A stretch of 64,000 nucleotides of DNA from positions 6,257,264-6,321,263 of the forward strand of contig OW203722.1 of assembly GCA_934045075.1 (NCBI GenBank), written 5' to 3'. Below are positions 32,325 through 43,754 of this stretch, one piece after another; the first letter of the stretch is position 1, and every line of letters begins with the position of its first letter. The position numbers were made by a program, and so were the translations under genes. Origin of the DNA: Yponomeuta sedellus. Its lineage: Eukaryota; Arthropoda; Insecta; Lepidoptera; Yponomeutidae. Below the pieces are notes generated by a model, which was given only the letters and a program-made list of their open reading frames with translations, searched no databases and was not told the DNA's origin.

Positions 32325-32490
32325 GTATTGACTTAAATTGCCTTTCCTGTGGGCTAGGCCGACCAAGTTGTCAGGATGGTATACGTGCTGGGCAAGCCTA
32401 CTCCTTCTAAAGAACAAAGTCCCAGGCACATCAGAGTGGTCTCTTCACCCATCCAGTGGGATTAAGGTGCCTCTGGACGGTGTATAAATA
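32325..32490 (+). repeat. SINE tail B
   Basis: tcctgtgggctaggccgacc, gttgtcaggatggtatacgt, gctgggcaagcctactcctt and ggacggtgtataaata, as at 30700-30880. Confidence 0.7.
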
Positions 32491-32689
32491 TTCTCTCTAC
32501 AGTTATTGGGGAACAAGACGATGTTGAACAAAATCTCGGTAAAGTCTGAAGCAGACTGCACGTGACTATGCGTGCCCGAATATCTGTATCATTACGTAAT
32601 CAATCATAGGCCTATGCGTCTGTTACGAACGATTTAAAAAGTGCCTAAGAATTTTAAACTTCTTTGAGTGACTGAAAATTCCGATAAGA

Positions 32690-32800
32690 TAGAGAACACT
32701 TTATTGTACATAAAAATGGAAATTACACAGATATTTCTTAACCTAAGGGTACAAACGGCGGCCTTATCACTAAAAGTGATCTCTTCCAGACAACCTTTGG
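32690..32800 (-). repeat. LINE 3'-tail relic
   Basis: gagaacactttattgtacat, then ggcggccttatcactaaaag and tgatctcttccagacaacct: the reverse of the type at 41-150 and among its best preserved copies. Confidence 0.6.
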
Positions 32801-32894
32801 ATGGACTGGACTAATATGTTGGAGAAGGAGGTAGATGTAGATACAAGATTATTACTAAGGTAGAAATGAATACATGCCTAAACAACAGTGTTTA

Positions 32895-33089
32895 GTCTGT
32901 TAGCTTTTAGAATATACCTCGAGTACTATCGGATGTAATGAAATATCGTGTAATAGAAATATCAGAACTAATATGACACTTAATTTACATAACTTTTCAA
33001 AATAGTGAAGAAATGTTTTATACAAAGCAGGATGTAGTATTACACTCGTGTGCTTACGGCGAAAACCGAAGCCTACTCTAGAGCCCGAG
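32895..33089. mobile_element. MITE-C copy lacking the right end
   Basis: Starts with gtctgttagcttttagaata like the copies at 37769-37980 and 47352-47535, and shares the interior to agagcccgag. The right inverted end is absent; actgta follows directly. Confidence 0.7.
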
Positions 33090-33135
33090 ACTGTACATAT
33101 AGTTATCAACAGATAAATACCTATAATGCTGCTAC

Positions 33136-33397
33136 GTGCTATGTGGTGTCGGCCTAGAGAATAGCACCAAACCAAATTCTTCCCGCGGGTGTCATAAAAG
33201 GCGACTAAGGGACACAAGTCGGAGGGTGGGCAGCAGCGCCCCCTGTAGTACAATTCCACCAAACTGGGTCCCAACCCGCATGCCCAGCGTGGGGATTATG
33301 GACATTACCCCCCAATGATGGCACAACCTTGCGCTATGGCGCTCATTAGGGGAGGGCTATGTCCAGCAGAGGACTAATATAGCCTGAAGAAGAAGAT
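33136..33397 (+). repeat. LINE 3' end (cgcgggtgtcataaaaggcg type)
   Basis: Close relative of 14703-14975 through the whole module, ending atatagcctgaagaagaaga. Confidence 0.7.
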
Positions 33398-33469
33398 GAA
33401 TATTGTTTAGTTGCGCCGACAACCCGTCATTCAGTTTCCGTTTCTTCTTTTCCGCTGGTTGTCTGGCAG

Positions 33470-33545
33470 AAATTTCTTTTAATAATAAGGCCGAATAGGA
33501 ATTTGTATTTGTATTAGCAAACATACATTTTCTATCATTCAGTTC
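33470..33545 (+). repeat. LINE 3'-tail relic, decayed
   Basis: tgtctggcagaaatttcttt, then aataaggccgaataggaatt; a decayed relative of 41-150. Confidence 0.4.
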
Positions 33546-33574
33546 GGAACTCTTAGCGGTTTCTATTGTTTGTC

Positions 33575-33710
33575 GCAGGCCTTCTCTCAGAGAGCGAGAG
33601 TATGGAGCATTTTAAGCACTGAAAAACACCTCAGACTCTCAGGTTTCCTCACGATGTTTTCCTTCAGGTTATAGCGAGTGCTATTGCTACTACAACTTCA
33701 CAAATGTACA
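33575..33710 (-). mobile_element. SINE S1 tail A with centre, partial
   Basis: ggccttctctcagagagcga, then cctcagactctcaggtttcc and tcacgatgttttccttcagg. The tRNA-like head is not visible. Confidence 0.65.
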
Positions 33711-34096
33711 TGGACGGTATCGTGTATGTTTATTTACAGTTAATAAACCGAATTTATGTCTAGGCGGGCATCAAGTTAAGGTTTTAGTCCTGCTTATATA
33801 TTGCGGGGACACAATAAATCACTTTTAAGCCCCCAGTAGGGGCGGAAATTTGGTAAAAAATCCGCTGTTGCGAACTTTATGAATTTCCCATCTCGTTCGC
33901 TCCTTCACCTAAATCTTGTCTTCCTTTATGCTAATTTGTAGATTCTCATCTCGTTTTATTCTTTTTAACTTGGGCATTTGTTGTCTTATCCCTGACTTAG
34001 GAGAAAATATCTTCTTAAATTAGCTAATGTCACTTCTTGCCCTTGCGTTGATTCATTTGTTTTTCGTGGCTGAAGAAAGCTTCTTTACCTCTAAGT
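33711..34096. other. No gene seen
   Basis: Unassigned spacer. Confidence 0.4.
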
Positions 34097-34104
34097 ATGT
34101 TTGC

Positions 34105-34347
34105 TTCCGTGCTTCACAAGGCACGTTAAGCCGTTGGTGCCGGCTGTCATGTAATGGCAGTCGTTAAGCCATGTCAGAGGCCTTATGGGCGGCTTGATAA
34201 CTTCTGACAGTAAGGCCTGCCACTGCCTTACAATCCTCCACCAACCCGGACTTGGCCCCCGTGGTGGAGTATGGCCTAACCTTCCTGCGACGCAGGAAGA
34301 GACTCGTGCCCCAGCAGTGGGGACTTACAAGGGTTGATAACAAAAAC
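34105..34347 (+). mobile_element. 5S-SINE, 5' truncated
   Basis: Starts in the body at ttccgtgcttcacaaggcac and runs to gggttgataac. Flanked by the 8-bp repeat atgtttgc (34097-34104 and 34348-34355). The 5S-like promoter part is missing. Confidence 0.8.
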
Positions 34348-34355
34348 ATGTTTGC

Positions 34356-35220
34356 CAGGCTTTGTAAGGCTCATGACAGAACCTTTAACTCCCACGACAT
34401 TACGAAGGCATTTCCGAATATTTCGGCCGCTTGGCTAAAAGGTTAAGTGGCAAAGTCCCGCTATAACTCAGCTCTGTGGTGTCTAGGGTATTTCTATTCA
34501 CATTTTAGTTTACAAAACTATTATGGATACAGGTCTCCAAGCCGCCTGGCAGCTCTTTTGTACGTGAAAGTATCATGGATTGTTACGTTCAGGCGCTCTT
34601 TTGCAACTGATTTTCGGTTTATTTCAAGAACACATTGTCTGGAGTGTTCGATTTTCAATAAAGTCGTAAATTGTGACCAGTGGGGAGCTTGCGCCAAATT
34701 TATATTAAGGTAATGTTTTACCCACTATAAAAGACAGAGAAACTAACCATATTTTTTTTCGTTATTGCACGTCTAAACGAATAGAAAAGTTGAGTATCTA
34801 TAATAAAAACACGTTTTCGTACCCTAAAAGACAAAAATGTCAGGGAAAAAAATTAAACCACATTGTTATTGCTATAATTATCTCAAATATTACGTAATAT
34901 AAAGTAACTCTAATAACAAAGTATAATGTAACTACCGGTAATATTATGAAAAATTAGACGTAGAGAAAATAAATGACCACAATTATTTGTCGTGGCCGGT
35001 TTTACATTGGACGATGACCATAATAATACGATATGTTCAGACAGTTAGTTTCATTCGAGGGTTTTATGGATACGTACTAGTTTAATTATAAGGCGCAATT
35101 GCGGTTATCATTCTCATGTGATATGTTGAAGTTACTAGCGTCAGTAGATTTACTCAATTTACCATACGTGACCTCCGTTTGTGGCCAAATGAGTATCATT
35201 AAATCTAGATCAAGCAGCTG
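34356..35220. other. No gene seen
   Basis: Unassigned. An 88-codon plus-strand frame (34447-34713) shows no domain I recognise. Confidence 0.4.
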
Positions 35221-35221
35221 G

Positions 35222-36210
35222 TAATAGATAGATAGAGAACACTTTTATGTACATAAAAAAAGAAATTACACAGATATTTAACACAATTAATCATGGCAAT
35301 CAAATCACCCAACTGACTTGTCTGTCGAGGAATCGAACCAATACCGTAAGAGACTAGCACGTGACTTCTAAGACCTCTTCTAGACTTACCATAAGGTAAG
35401 AGAAAAGCCAACTGCAAATCCTGCCCAGTACAATATAAGAACGGTCTAAGTAAAGATTGGGATTTTTCCTTCCCCGCACTTATATCTAGCGTTATGCCTG
35501 GCTGCGTAAGCCCTTTCAGCGGCCTTCAAGACGAAGCTTGGAGCGCAATAAAAAAACATCCCATTTCTTTTGCTGCATAAATCCCTAGTTTGTCTAATAA
35601 AACATGCTGGGGCAGTATGTCCTCTCAGCAAGATGGCAATGATGTACGATGAACTGAACCGTCTGTCGCCGCAAGGTAGCCTTTGTGGCTCGAAGAATAA
35701 GTGCCAATGTCGAACAAAGGAAGTTAGCCGGCGGTGAGGTCCAGTGTACGGACGGAGCGGGCAGTCTGCCAGGGTGTATTTCTCTTGCACCTATGCGTTT
35801 CGTACTTTCTCCAAAATTTGAGACTAACTTCAATGTCATTCCTGCTTTGATAGATTTTCGTGTGCTGCACTCACACACACACAAGCGCACACAATTAAAA
35901 TAATTTAAGCAGATTAGATTACAATTTAAGTAGTTAGAGAAAAGCAAAGAAGGCTTACAAAACACACACAATTGAAAAAAAATTAATAATAATAACAATT
36001 CAGACACACAGCAAAGCATTATTCAATGTAAGTACTGTGGGTTGCCTTTGTAATCGAGTTAATAAAGGTAGTAAGGTATGATCTGGGTTATTGTTAAAAC
36101 TTAATTATCTCCTTTTACGTTTTTGCGAAAAGTGCACTTTAGCACATTTTGTCAAGCTGTACCTGACATTAATTTCATGGAAGGTCTATCTAACTGCATA
36201 TCCCTCGTGC
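35222..36210. other. Unassigned, with one LINE-tail relic
   Basis: 35222-35285 is a minus-strand tail relic (gagaacacttttatgtacat, then attacacagatatttaacac) as at 32690. 35440-36010 has minus-strand frames of 114 and 141 codons overlapping in different frames; neither has a recognisable domain, and an ACAC stretch lies near 35870. Confidence 0.3.
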
Positions 36211-36213
36211 CTA

Positions 36214-36277
36214 GAGACCTTTTACAAGTCTTCACGAGTACAGGTAGTTGTACTCGTGAAGACTTGTAAAAGGTCTC
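36214..36277. repeat. 64-bp perfect hairpin
   Basis: Arms of 29 bp (gagaccttttacaagtcttc plus nine more bases) with a 6-nt loop ggtagt. Confidence 0.92.
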
Positions 36278-36895
36278 GGAAACTGGTGTGCACGTGGCCG
36301 AGTTCTAAGCCAACAAAATCTGAATGGTTGGTCACCGCCACTACAAGTAGAAGAAGATGGATGGTTTTCTGACTGCACATGTGTAAAGTGTATTGTAGAT
36401 ACTTGAAGAGTGTATGAGGTTACATAAAAAAACCACAGTCTCGTGCCAAACACAGTGAGTGTGGCTTGTGAATATTACATAAAGTATAAATAATTAGGTA
36501 GAACATGGAACAAACCTGTACCACGGAACCGTTTCACTTGGACATTAATAATTCAGGCACATTCCTTCAGTTATTTCGAGTTCACTCGAAAAACACCCCT
36601 GACAGATTAAGAAATACAATAGGCAATCAGGTTTGTCGTGGGCCAAGCTTATACCCGCAATACATAAATTATTATGATTACACCTAATTGAGTGTCATTT
36701 ACTGTTAGAAAATGGTGAATAGTGTGAGAAAAGCTGTGAAAAATTATTCCGCAAAGAGCAGCTTTCTTTGCGGAAGAATTTTTGTCAGAAAGAACATTTT
36801 TTTTTCAACTAAGTGGAAAGGATTGTATTGGTGCTGGACATTAGACAACTCTACTTCGTCAGTAACGTAACTTGTGTAGATTAATTTAGATATTA
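36278..36895. other. No gene seen
   Basis: Unassigned. A short inverted repeat lies near 36750-36775 (ccgcaaagagcagctttctt / tttgcggaag). Confidence 0.35.
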
Positions 36896-36897
36896 CA

Positions 36898-37066
36898 CAC
36901 ATACATAACCTCACGCTTGTATCCCAAAGGGGTAGGCAGAGACCAGGGACTTCCACTTGCCACGATCCTGCCAGATCACCTTCGCTTCATCAAAGTTCAC
37001 AAGTCGTTGCATGCACGCAGGCCCGTTCCGGGTACTTTTTATCTTCCCCTTTGCTAATACATCCCC
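36898..37066 (-). repeat. RTE-like LINE 3' fragment
   Basis: cataacctcacgcttgtatc, then ccacttgccacgatcctgcc and gatcaccttcgcttcatcaa match 8410-8580. Two ACAT units adjoin its 3' end, a minimal version of the tract at 8097. Confidence 0.75.
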
Positions 37067-37768
37067 GATTTCACAAAAACGTTCGATAAAGATAAAAAGA
37101 CATAAGGGTATTCTTTATTGTACACCGGAGCACATAAAAATTGAGATACATAAAATTAGTTTCAGGATATTAATAAAAAAAGAATGACGTATAATTAAGG
37201 AGGTCTAAAAAGTAATGGATTATACCAAACCTTTTTGTTTAGTAAAAAACACTAAGTAAACCCACTTTAACATCCTCCTGAGTTCTAAAAGAGAACATTG
37301 ACTTTACTGTGAAGCGAATTAACCGAAGCCAGGAACAAGGCATTAAAAAAACCGCGAAATTCGTTTAACGATTCCTACATTAGAATGGAGTCATAAAAAT
37401 GCCTTTTATTAGGTCATCAAATATCCAAATTCCGCCGTCTCCATTCTAATGTGGCATCCAAGGCGTTGAGCCACCGACATTATACAGCCAGGAAATGTAC
37501 GGAGCTATCGCATCAACAGAAATGCCATTAAGCCAAAGGGTCCTTATCCCGGAGTGTACTTCCGTTAAGATAGGAGTATTCGCTAATGACCCGATTTTCT
37601 GCCTCGTAAAAGCAAACTATGTATCACTTTAGGATTTTCGTGTAACCACACGACGAGGAGTTTCGAGCCTTGATTGCACAGTCACTCTGAGATAGGGAAC
37701 TAAGGGACATGACATTCTCATTGCTGTACTTTGCCTATAGACCCGTAATTTATTTGATCCGTACTACA
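37067..37768. other. Unassigned; 17-bp inverted repeat
   Basis: tacattagaatggagtc-like arms at 37376-37392 and 37437-37453 form an inverted repeat around a 44-nt spacer. No gene seen. Confidence 0.35.
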
Positions 37769-37980
37769 GTCTGTTAGCTTTTAGAATATATCTCGGCTAC
37801 TATGGGATAGAATCGGATATATTCGTGTAATAGAAATATCGGAACTAATATGACACTTAACTTTACATAGCTTTTTAAAATAGTGAATAAAAATTTTATA
37901 CAGAGCAGGAAGTAGTACTACACTCGTGTACTTTCGGCGAAGCCTACTCTAGAGCCCGAGGTATATTCTAAAAGCTAACA
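37769..37980. mobile_element. MITE-C copy, both ends present
   Basis: 212 bp with inverted ends gtctgttagcttttagaata and gtatattctaaaagctaaca. The interior, with actcgtgtactttcggcgaa and agcctactctagagcccgag, matches the other two copies. Confidence 0.75.
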
Positions 37981-38016
37981 ACTGTAGATACGCGATTATA
38001 ATAGAAGCTCTATTTT

Positions 38017-38240
38017 AGTTATATATTAAACGGGTCTTATCGCGATTATTTATTAGGTATAACATAATTACCTTATTTCCCGACGTTTCGGCAGCGTTAC
38101 AGTTGCCGTGGTCTCGGGTAAACTGAAGTGACGAGTACAGTCAATGATTGTGGCTAGTCACTTTTAGTTTTTCGCAGCTGGGCAACACACAACACTCACT
38201 TAATATATAACTATGTATGAGTATCACGAATCATTAAGAA
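38017..38240 (+). mobile_element. IRR-B retroposon copy
   Basis: Flanked by aagctctatttt (38005-38016) and aagctttatttt (38241-38252). Starts agttatatattaaacgggtc, has ttatttcccgacgtttcggc and ggtctcgggtaaactgaagt, and ends with the one-sided tail actatgtatgagtatcacga...attaag. The second inverted arm is mostly lost. Confidence 0.7.
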
Positions 38241-38287
38241 AAGCTTTATTTTGTAGTTGAACAAATTAAATATACTTATATTTATTT

Positions 38288-38530
38288 TCCGTGCTTCGCA
38301 GGTCACGTTAAGCCGTTGGTGCCGGCTATCATGTAATGGCAGTCGTTAAGTCATGCCAGAGGCATCACGGGCGGCTTGATAACTTCTAACAGTAAGACCC
38401 GCCACTGTCTTACAACCCTCCACCAACCCGGACTTAGCCCCGTGGTGGAGTATTTCCTAACCTTCCTGCGATGCAGGAAGAGACCCGTGCCCCAGCAGTG
38501 GGGACATGCAAGGGTTGATATCGATCGATA
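38288..38530 (+). mobile_element. 5S-SINE, 5' truncated
   Basis: Body and tail from ccgtgcttcgcaggtcacgt to gggttgatatcgatcgatat. The promoter-like 5S part is missing. Confidence 0.78.
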
Positions 38531-39443
38531 TTTTTTTTTTTTTTGCAGTGTATTTGCCTGTAAGCTAAGCATAGTGCACACATGTCGGCGTTCAAGTACG
38601 GTTGAAGAAAACTTAAGATAGCTACAACTAAGTATCAAGCATAACTACATATAAAAAACTACGCTAAGATCATCGCTGTCTGGGGAAAGGGTCCTTAGAA
38701 CGCTGGATACGTTGGGCTCTCAGTACGCTGGCTGCGTTTTCACTTTGGATGGCGAAACTCATCCTACCGTAGGTAATAGACAGCCCTGGACTCCCTGGGG
38801 GCTCTCTAAAATGCATAGTTGTTCAATAAAGTCATATTAGTCCGGTAATGGTCGTTTCGTTCACACTATCGGAGTCTGGTGATAAATCGCCTTGAAATGG
38901 TATAACTCGACGCCTCGCGCGATTTGATCTTCTTCACAAAAGCCTATTTAATTTGCGCGGGTTATACCCCTGGAATGACATTGTACTCCTATAGCTTTTT
39001 AGACTGCCAAATTGAGGCACATAACAACCATTGCCGTGCTTATACCATTCTATTGAAAAACTATGTAAGTAATAGATTCTTGAGGCTGGTCGTGTCAATG
39101 AGGCGCGACGTTAGTTCTTTACCCTTTAACCACCGCAGTCGTATATACCCAACAATAGGGATTCGAAAAACGGCATTTTCGATAAATATCAGCTACACTT
39201 TATCTATGCTTTTGTAGGGCTTTTTCCGATAATTATAGATTATTTGATGTCTTAATTTTAATTACATTGATTATAAGAGGTAAACAAATGAAACGGACAA
39301 TAACCTGTTTTTCGTATGAACTTATTATTTCTACCTTACAATTAATTTGTTGTAGTGATGTGTCACAACACTATAGGTGAAGCATGAAAAAACGTGCTCG
39401 GCGCTAGGGGCATAATCTTTGGAAGGATCACGCGGCGGTTAAA
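38531..39443. other. No gene seen
   Basis: Unassigned. The 97-codon plus-strand frame at 38924-39217 has no recognisable domain. Confidence 0.4.
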
Positions 39444-39452
39444 AGGTAAAGA

Positions 39453-39666
39453 TTTTTTAAAAAAAACCTATTTAGAGGCTAAAAATTCCACCCATGCCGG
39501 GATTCGAACCCGCGACCTCTGTCTATCCGTGCCAGCGCTCTATTCAACTGAGCTAATGGGCGACTCACCGGCATCAGTGAAATTTCGAACCTCTTTACAC
39601 TATTCTCTGTATTACGTACAGGCATCGGCATCTGGCTGAAGTAGACTGCATCACTTACCGAACATT
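39453..39666 (-). mobile_element. tRL insertion, partial unit
   Basis: 214 bp between copies of aggtaaaga (39444-39452 and 39667-39675). The tRNA-like module is at about 39490-39561 on the minus strand; the 5' part of the unit stops at catcacttac. Confidence 0.75.
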
Positions 39667-39691
39667 AGGTAAAGAACAGTCACACCTCGCA

Positions 39692-39712
39692 CCCCCCCCC
39701 CCCCCCCCCCCC
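39692..39712. repeat. 21-nt poly-C run
   Basis: Uninterrupted C tract (G tract on the minus strand), the only long homopolymer of G/C in the window. Its length may be uncertain in the assembly. Confidence 0.9.
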
Positions 39713-40650
39713 GGCCATGTATTTTGACACTAAACGGCAAAAATAAGTGACTCTGTGCTAGAGTCATGTACTTGCGCCGCTTGATGCCTTCTGCGCTTGA
39801 TACCGCAGCGCCGGCTGTTGTGGAGTTGGCCTGGATGTGGGGACAGTTCCGCGTGCCCACCTTACCGCGTGACCAAGCATATTGCGTCCCACACCAGGGT
39901 CCTGAAAATAGAAATAACAAAATAGTTTTCCTCCATTCACAGCATTTTTGACCGACCAATCTAACGATATCCCACTCTATACATTTTATATTTTTTGGTC
40001 GCATGAACCCTCACGAAATGAGTAGCCGTCAAATCATATGTAATGCGTTGCAACACTCGTCCGTAATTATTGTAGCACGCTCTCATTATACTGTATACCT
40101 TTAGCACTCTTTGGTGTTACCAATCTGCTGTGTAATGTGATTTTTTTTTAAACTTGAAACTCTAAAGTCCGCATTCAAAAACAATAGTAGATTGCTTAAC
40201 GAGGGCAGAAAGAAATCAATTCCCGAGGCATTTAGGATCAATTCCTACGGGGCTATAGTCCGCGTAGGATATGATTCTTTTACCCGTGTTAAACACTCTA
40301 CTTTTCATTTCGAATATGAGGAAAATAAAAACTCATTTTTAATATTCAAATCTTAGCATAAAAGATTATTACCTATTTTTTTGAATTCCGTTACAGATAT
40401 TATAACAGATTAGTACCCGCCATTTAGGTCGAATTTTTTAATTTTAAATATGGAACTCACCGCGTAATTGTTGCGGCTTATTCCGCTCAAAGAAGTTTGC
40501 GCTAAGTTCACACTGGCTGTTTAGAAAGCATTTTTTTTAATTACTTTTTTTTAAAGCCTATTTATTACATAAAACTCTTCACAACTGACAGTAGTTCTAT
40601 TTTTACACGACTGCGGCGAAGCCCAAAAGGAGGGTAATGTGTTTAGTTCG
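39713..40650. other. No gene seen
   Basis: Unassigned. The minus-strand 117-codon frame across the poly-C run (39651-40004) has a glycine run from that tract and no domain. Confidence 0.4.
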
Positions 40651-40846
40651 TATGTATGTATGTATGTATGTATGAATGTATGTATGTATGTATGTATGTA
40701 TGTATGTATGTATGTATGTATGTATGTATGTATGTATGTATGTATGTATGTATGTATGTATGTATGTATGTATGTATGTATGTATGTATGTATGTATGTA
40801 TGTATGTATGTATGTATGTATGTATGTATGTATGTATGTATGTATG

Positions 40847-40877
<31 letters not shown>

Positions 40878-40883
40878 GTATGT
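40651..40883. repeat. (TATG)n microsatellite, ~58 units
   Basis: 233 bp of TATG with one change at 40675 and another near 40877. The left flank gactgcggcgaagcccaaaa and right flank ctcataactccttaacca look like parts of one mobile element, with the tract internal to it. Confidence 0.97.
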
Positions 40884-41059
40884 CCGATTCTATGTTCCCT
40901 CATAACTCCTTAACCAATGGTTAGATTTCGTTAAGTAAGGTGTCATTCGATTCGGCATCCTTGCGCGGGTGTCATAGGCTATATAAAATCAGAATTATGC
41001 GATCAGAACCTTGACGAAAAATTAAAAACGTTAATAAGCTTCGTTAAAGTACAGCTAGG

Positions 41060-41780
41060 AGTCACTAGATGGCGCTGTTATATTTAGTTCATTGAATTCG
41101 AATCCTAATTATGTTTAACTACGCCTAAAAGGTGTGAAGAATTTAAAACATAATTTTGCGAATGTCGTAGGTTACATAAAATCAGCGTTAATAGAGAACC
41201 AACGGAACAAAAAATAACATCCACTTCTAAGAAATTTAAGTACCACTTTTATGCCATGTACCACTACATGGCGCTGCTATATTCGATTTATTCTAATACA
41301 TTTCATGTGTATACATAATTTCGGCTTTGGTCTACATGTAAACAAACCGTTTATAGAATCGGAACAAATACGGAAAGAAGTAATGCCTATAAAGTGGTTT
41401 GTTCCTTCTAAATCATTCATTTATATTTAAAAATTATACTTTTGTTGAACTACGCCGAACACGTGCGAAGTATTTAAAACAGAATTTTGCGGATTTCATA
41501 GGTTACATAAAATCAGCATTAATAGAGAACAAATGGAACGAAAAATAATATTCACTTCTAAGTAATTAAAGTACCACCTTTAGCCACTAGATGGCGCTGC
41601 CATATATTTATTCAGGTACATGTATTTACATAATTTTAGCTTTGTTCTACATGTGAACAAACCGTTTATAGAAACGGTAGGTATAAGTGCTGAAAGAAAT
41701 AATAGAAATGATGCCTATAAAGTGTTTAGTTCCTTCTATGCCATTCGTTTATCTCATTAAGTTAGGAAATATCAACCTCA
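41060..41780. repeat. Degenerate ~330-bp tandem duplication
   Basis: Repeated words: gatggcgctgttatatttag / catggcgctgctatattcga / gatggcgctgccatatattt (41070, 41268, 41589), ggttacataaaatcagcgtt / ggttacataaaatcagcatt, and aaaccgtttatagaa twice. Spacing is 320-335 bp. Confidence 0.8.
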
Positions 41781-41929
41781 TAGGGGGTTTCAATAATTAA
41801 TTTCTTAACTTTGATATTAATTTCTTACTTATACCTATTTAGAACAAAACTAACTAAACACAATATATAAATTGAAGCATGTAACTCCTTATCCCCTGAG
41901 TGATCATAGTTGGCGACAAGCTAGGTTCA

Positions 41930-42745
41930 AAGTTGAAACAAAAAATGATAAAAAAAAATTTAACGCTCTCACTGGTAACCGAAGACGGATCCTCCGTGAC
42001 ATCGTATCATAACACCCAACTTTAAGGGATTTCTGAGAACGAAAGCTGAGCCCCGGTAAGCGAGCACGAGAAAAACTGCCAGCGCGAGTTTGGTTGAGGT
42101 AGAGACTATTCATGTTCCCATGTAAAAGACCTAATATCTAGCGAGGCTGACGACCGAGCTCTACGACGCAGGCACGAGGAACCCTGTCGTGGTCAGGCTG
42201 AAGGCCGAGTTCCAAAGAGGCCGCTGCCGAAGGCCGTGATTATCGTTATTCCTACGCCCAAGCCTTATAGTCTTATAACCTTAAGCCTCTAAGTAACTAC
42301 GCGAGGCCAAAGACCGAGCCTCATGATGCGGGTGCGTGGAACACTGCCACAGCGAGGCCGAAGGCCGAGCTCCGTTCCGATTGGTTCCGAAGGCCGAGAC
42401 TATTCATTTTCCTACGCAAAATACCCAACCTTTAAGTAACTAGCGCGGCCGAAGGCCGCGACAGTTACTTAAAGTTGCTGTGACGAGGTTGAAAGCCGAG
42501 CTCCGTACAGGCCGCGCAGGCAAGGCCGAGAGCCATTACGAAACGTGCACGAGGTAACCTGTTGCACCTTTGTACAGGCCGCGGCCAAAGGCTCAGACCA
42601 TTTACAAGTCATTATTCTAAGTAATTAGCGAGACCGAAAACTGGGCCCAGCAATGCAAGCACGAAGAATTGTACTCTGGAGATGCTGAAAGCTGAGCGCC
42701 GTTCAGGTCGAGGACATAATTTGAGGCTATTCCAGTCCCCACCTA
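41930..42745. repeat. Degenerate tandem array with GAGGCCGAAGGCCGAG motif
   Basis: The self-complementary motif gaggccgaaggccgag and variants recur about ten times. Units also share gactattcattttcctacgc-like spacers (42105, 42237, 42398, 42597, 42722), giving 125-200-bp spacing. GC content is well above the flanks. No coding frame crosses it. Confidence 0.75.
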
Positions 42746-43154
42746 CAATCGTTAACATTATATAACTAGGTGCAGTGAAGCGTTTATAGGCTATATAAAG
42801 AAAAAGACAATTTATGTAGGGATAATAAAGTAAAAAATCTGTCGTTTCCGTTTATCAGTCTCTTTGCGAATATTCTACATCGTTTAACACCATTGGACCA
42901 TGTTGATTATACTAGGTAAAAAATATCGTATGACATAAATTTTGAGTGCAGGCAGGTGGTACCTATGACTATATTAATAAAAGCATTTATGATTTGCCGA
43001 GATATGTCCTTTGTCGAGCAAAAGAAAATAAAGCAATAAACTAAAATTCATTGAGGAAAGAAAATAATATTACGATTTAAAGGATGTAAGCAGTACAGAT
43101 GGACCTTTAAATTTTATCATTTTACTGAGTCACTAAAAGGTGAAAAATAAAAAT
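42746..43154. other. No gene seen
   Basis: AT-rich spacer before the palindrome. Confidence 0.4.
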
Positions 43155-43161
43155 AATATTT

Positions 43162-43589
43162 AAAAAAATAAAAGAACACGACTGCAGTGATAGATCAACT
43201 GAAAGGGAAAAAAACAAGATAATTTTATTTTAAAATGCTAACCTCGATTCAGAAGAGATCATGCTGCTTTACTTGAGGGACCAAATGATATAACTTTATA
43301 AGCATTATTTGCTCAAACTGTTGCAGTTATAACTTTATGTAAAATGTTGCAGTCGGGACCCATTAGAGGACTTTAAACAAACAGTAATTGGTCCCGACTG
43401 CATCATTTTATATAAAGTTATAACTGCAACAGTTTGAGCAAATAATGCTTATAAAGTTATATCATTTGGTCCCTCAAGTAAAGCAGCATGATCTCTTCTG
43501 AATCGAGGTTAGCATTTTAAAATAAAATTATCTTGTTTTTTTCCCTTTCAGTTGATCTATCACTGCAGTCGTGTTCTTTTATTTTTTTT
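43162..43589. mobile_element. 428-bp near-perfect palindrome (foldback element)
   Basis: Arms of about 199 and 200 bp (43162-43360 and 43390-43589) differ at only a few positions around a 29-nt spacer. aatattt flanks both ends (43155-43161 and 43590-43596) and may be a target duplication, though the site is low-complexity. No coding sequence. A transcript would fold into one long double-stranded hairpin. Confidence 0.9.
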
Positions 43590-43754
43590 AATATTTTTTT
43601 TTAAAGTTCATTCCGGCCCTTGGGTGGGAAGTAATTTGTATGAGTTTTTCCCTCCCTATGGAGGGAAGCAGCATTTTCCACCCAATAATCAGATCAAAAC
43701 AACACTACTTTCCTAGTATAAGAAATGAAAAATATTTTTTTACGTACGCTATAC

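Noticed and set aside
35446..36019. Overlapping 114- and 141-codon minus-strand frames as genes
   Set aside because: Different frames over the same DNA, no domain, no splice logic, and repeat-rich surroundings.
39651..40004. 117-codon frame with a glycine run
   Set aside because: The glycine run is the poly-C tract read in reverse; no domain.
40639..40924. Repeat proteins at the TATG tract
   Set aside because: Microsatellite translation.
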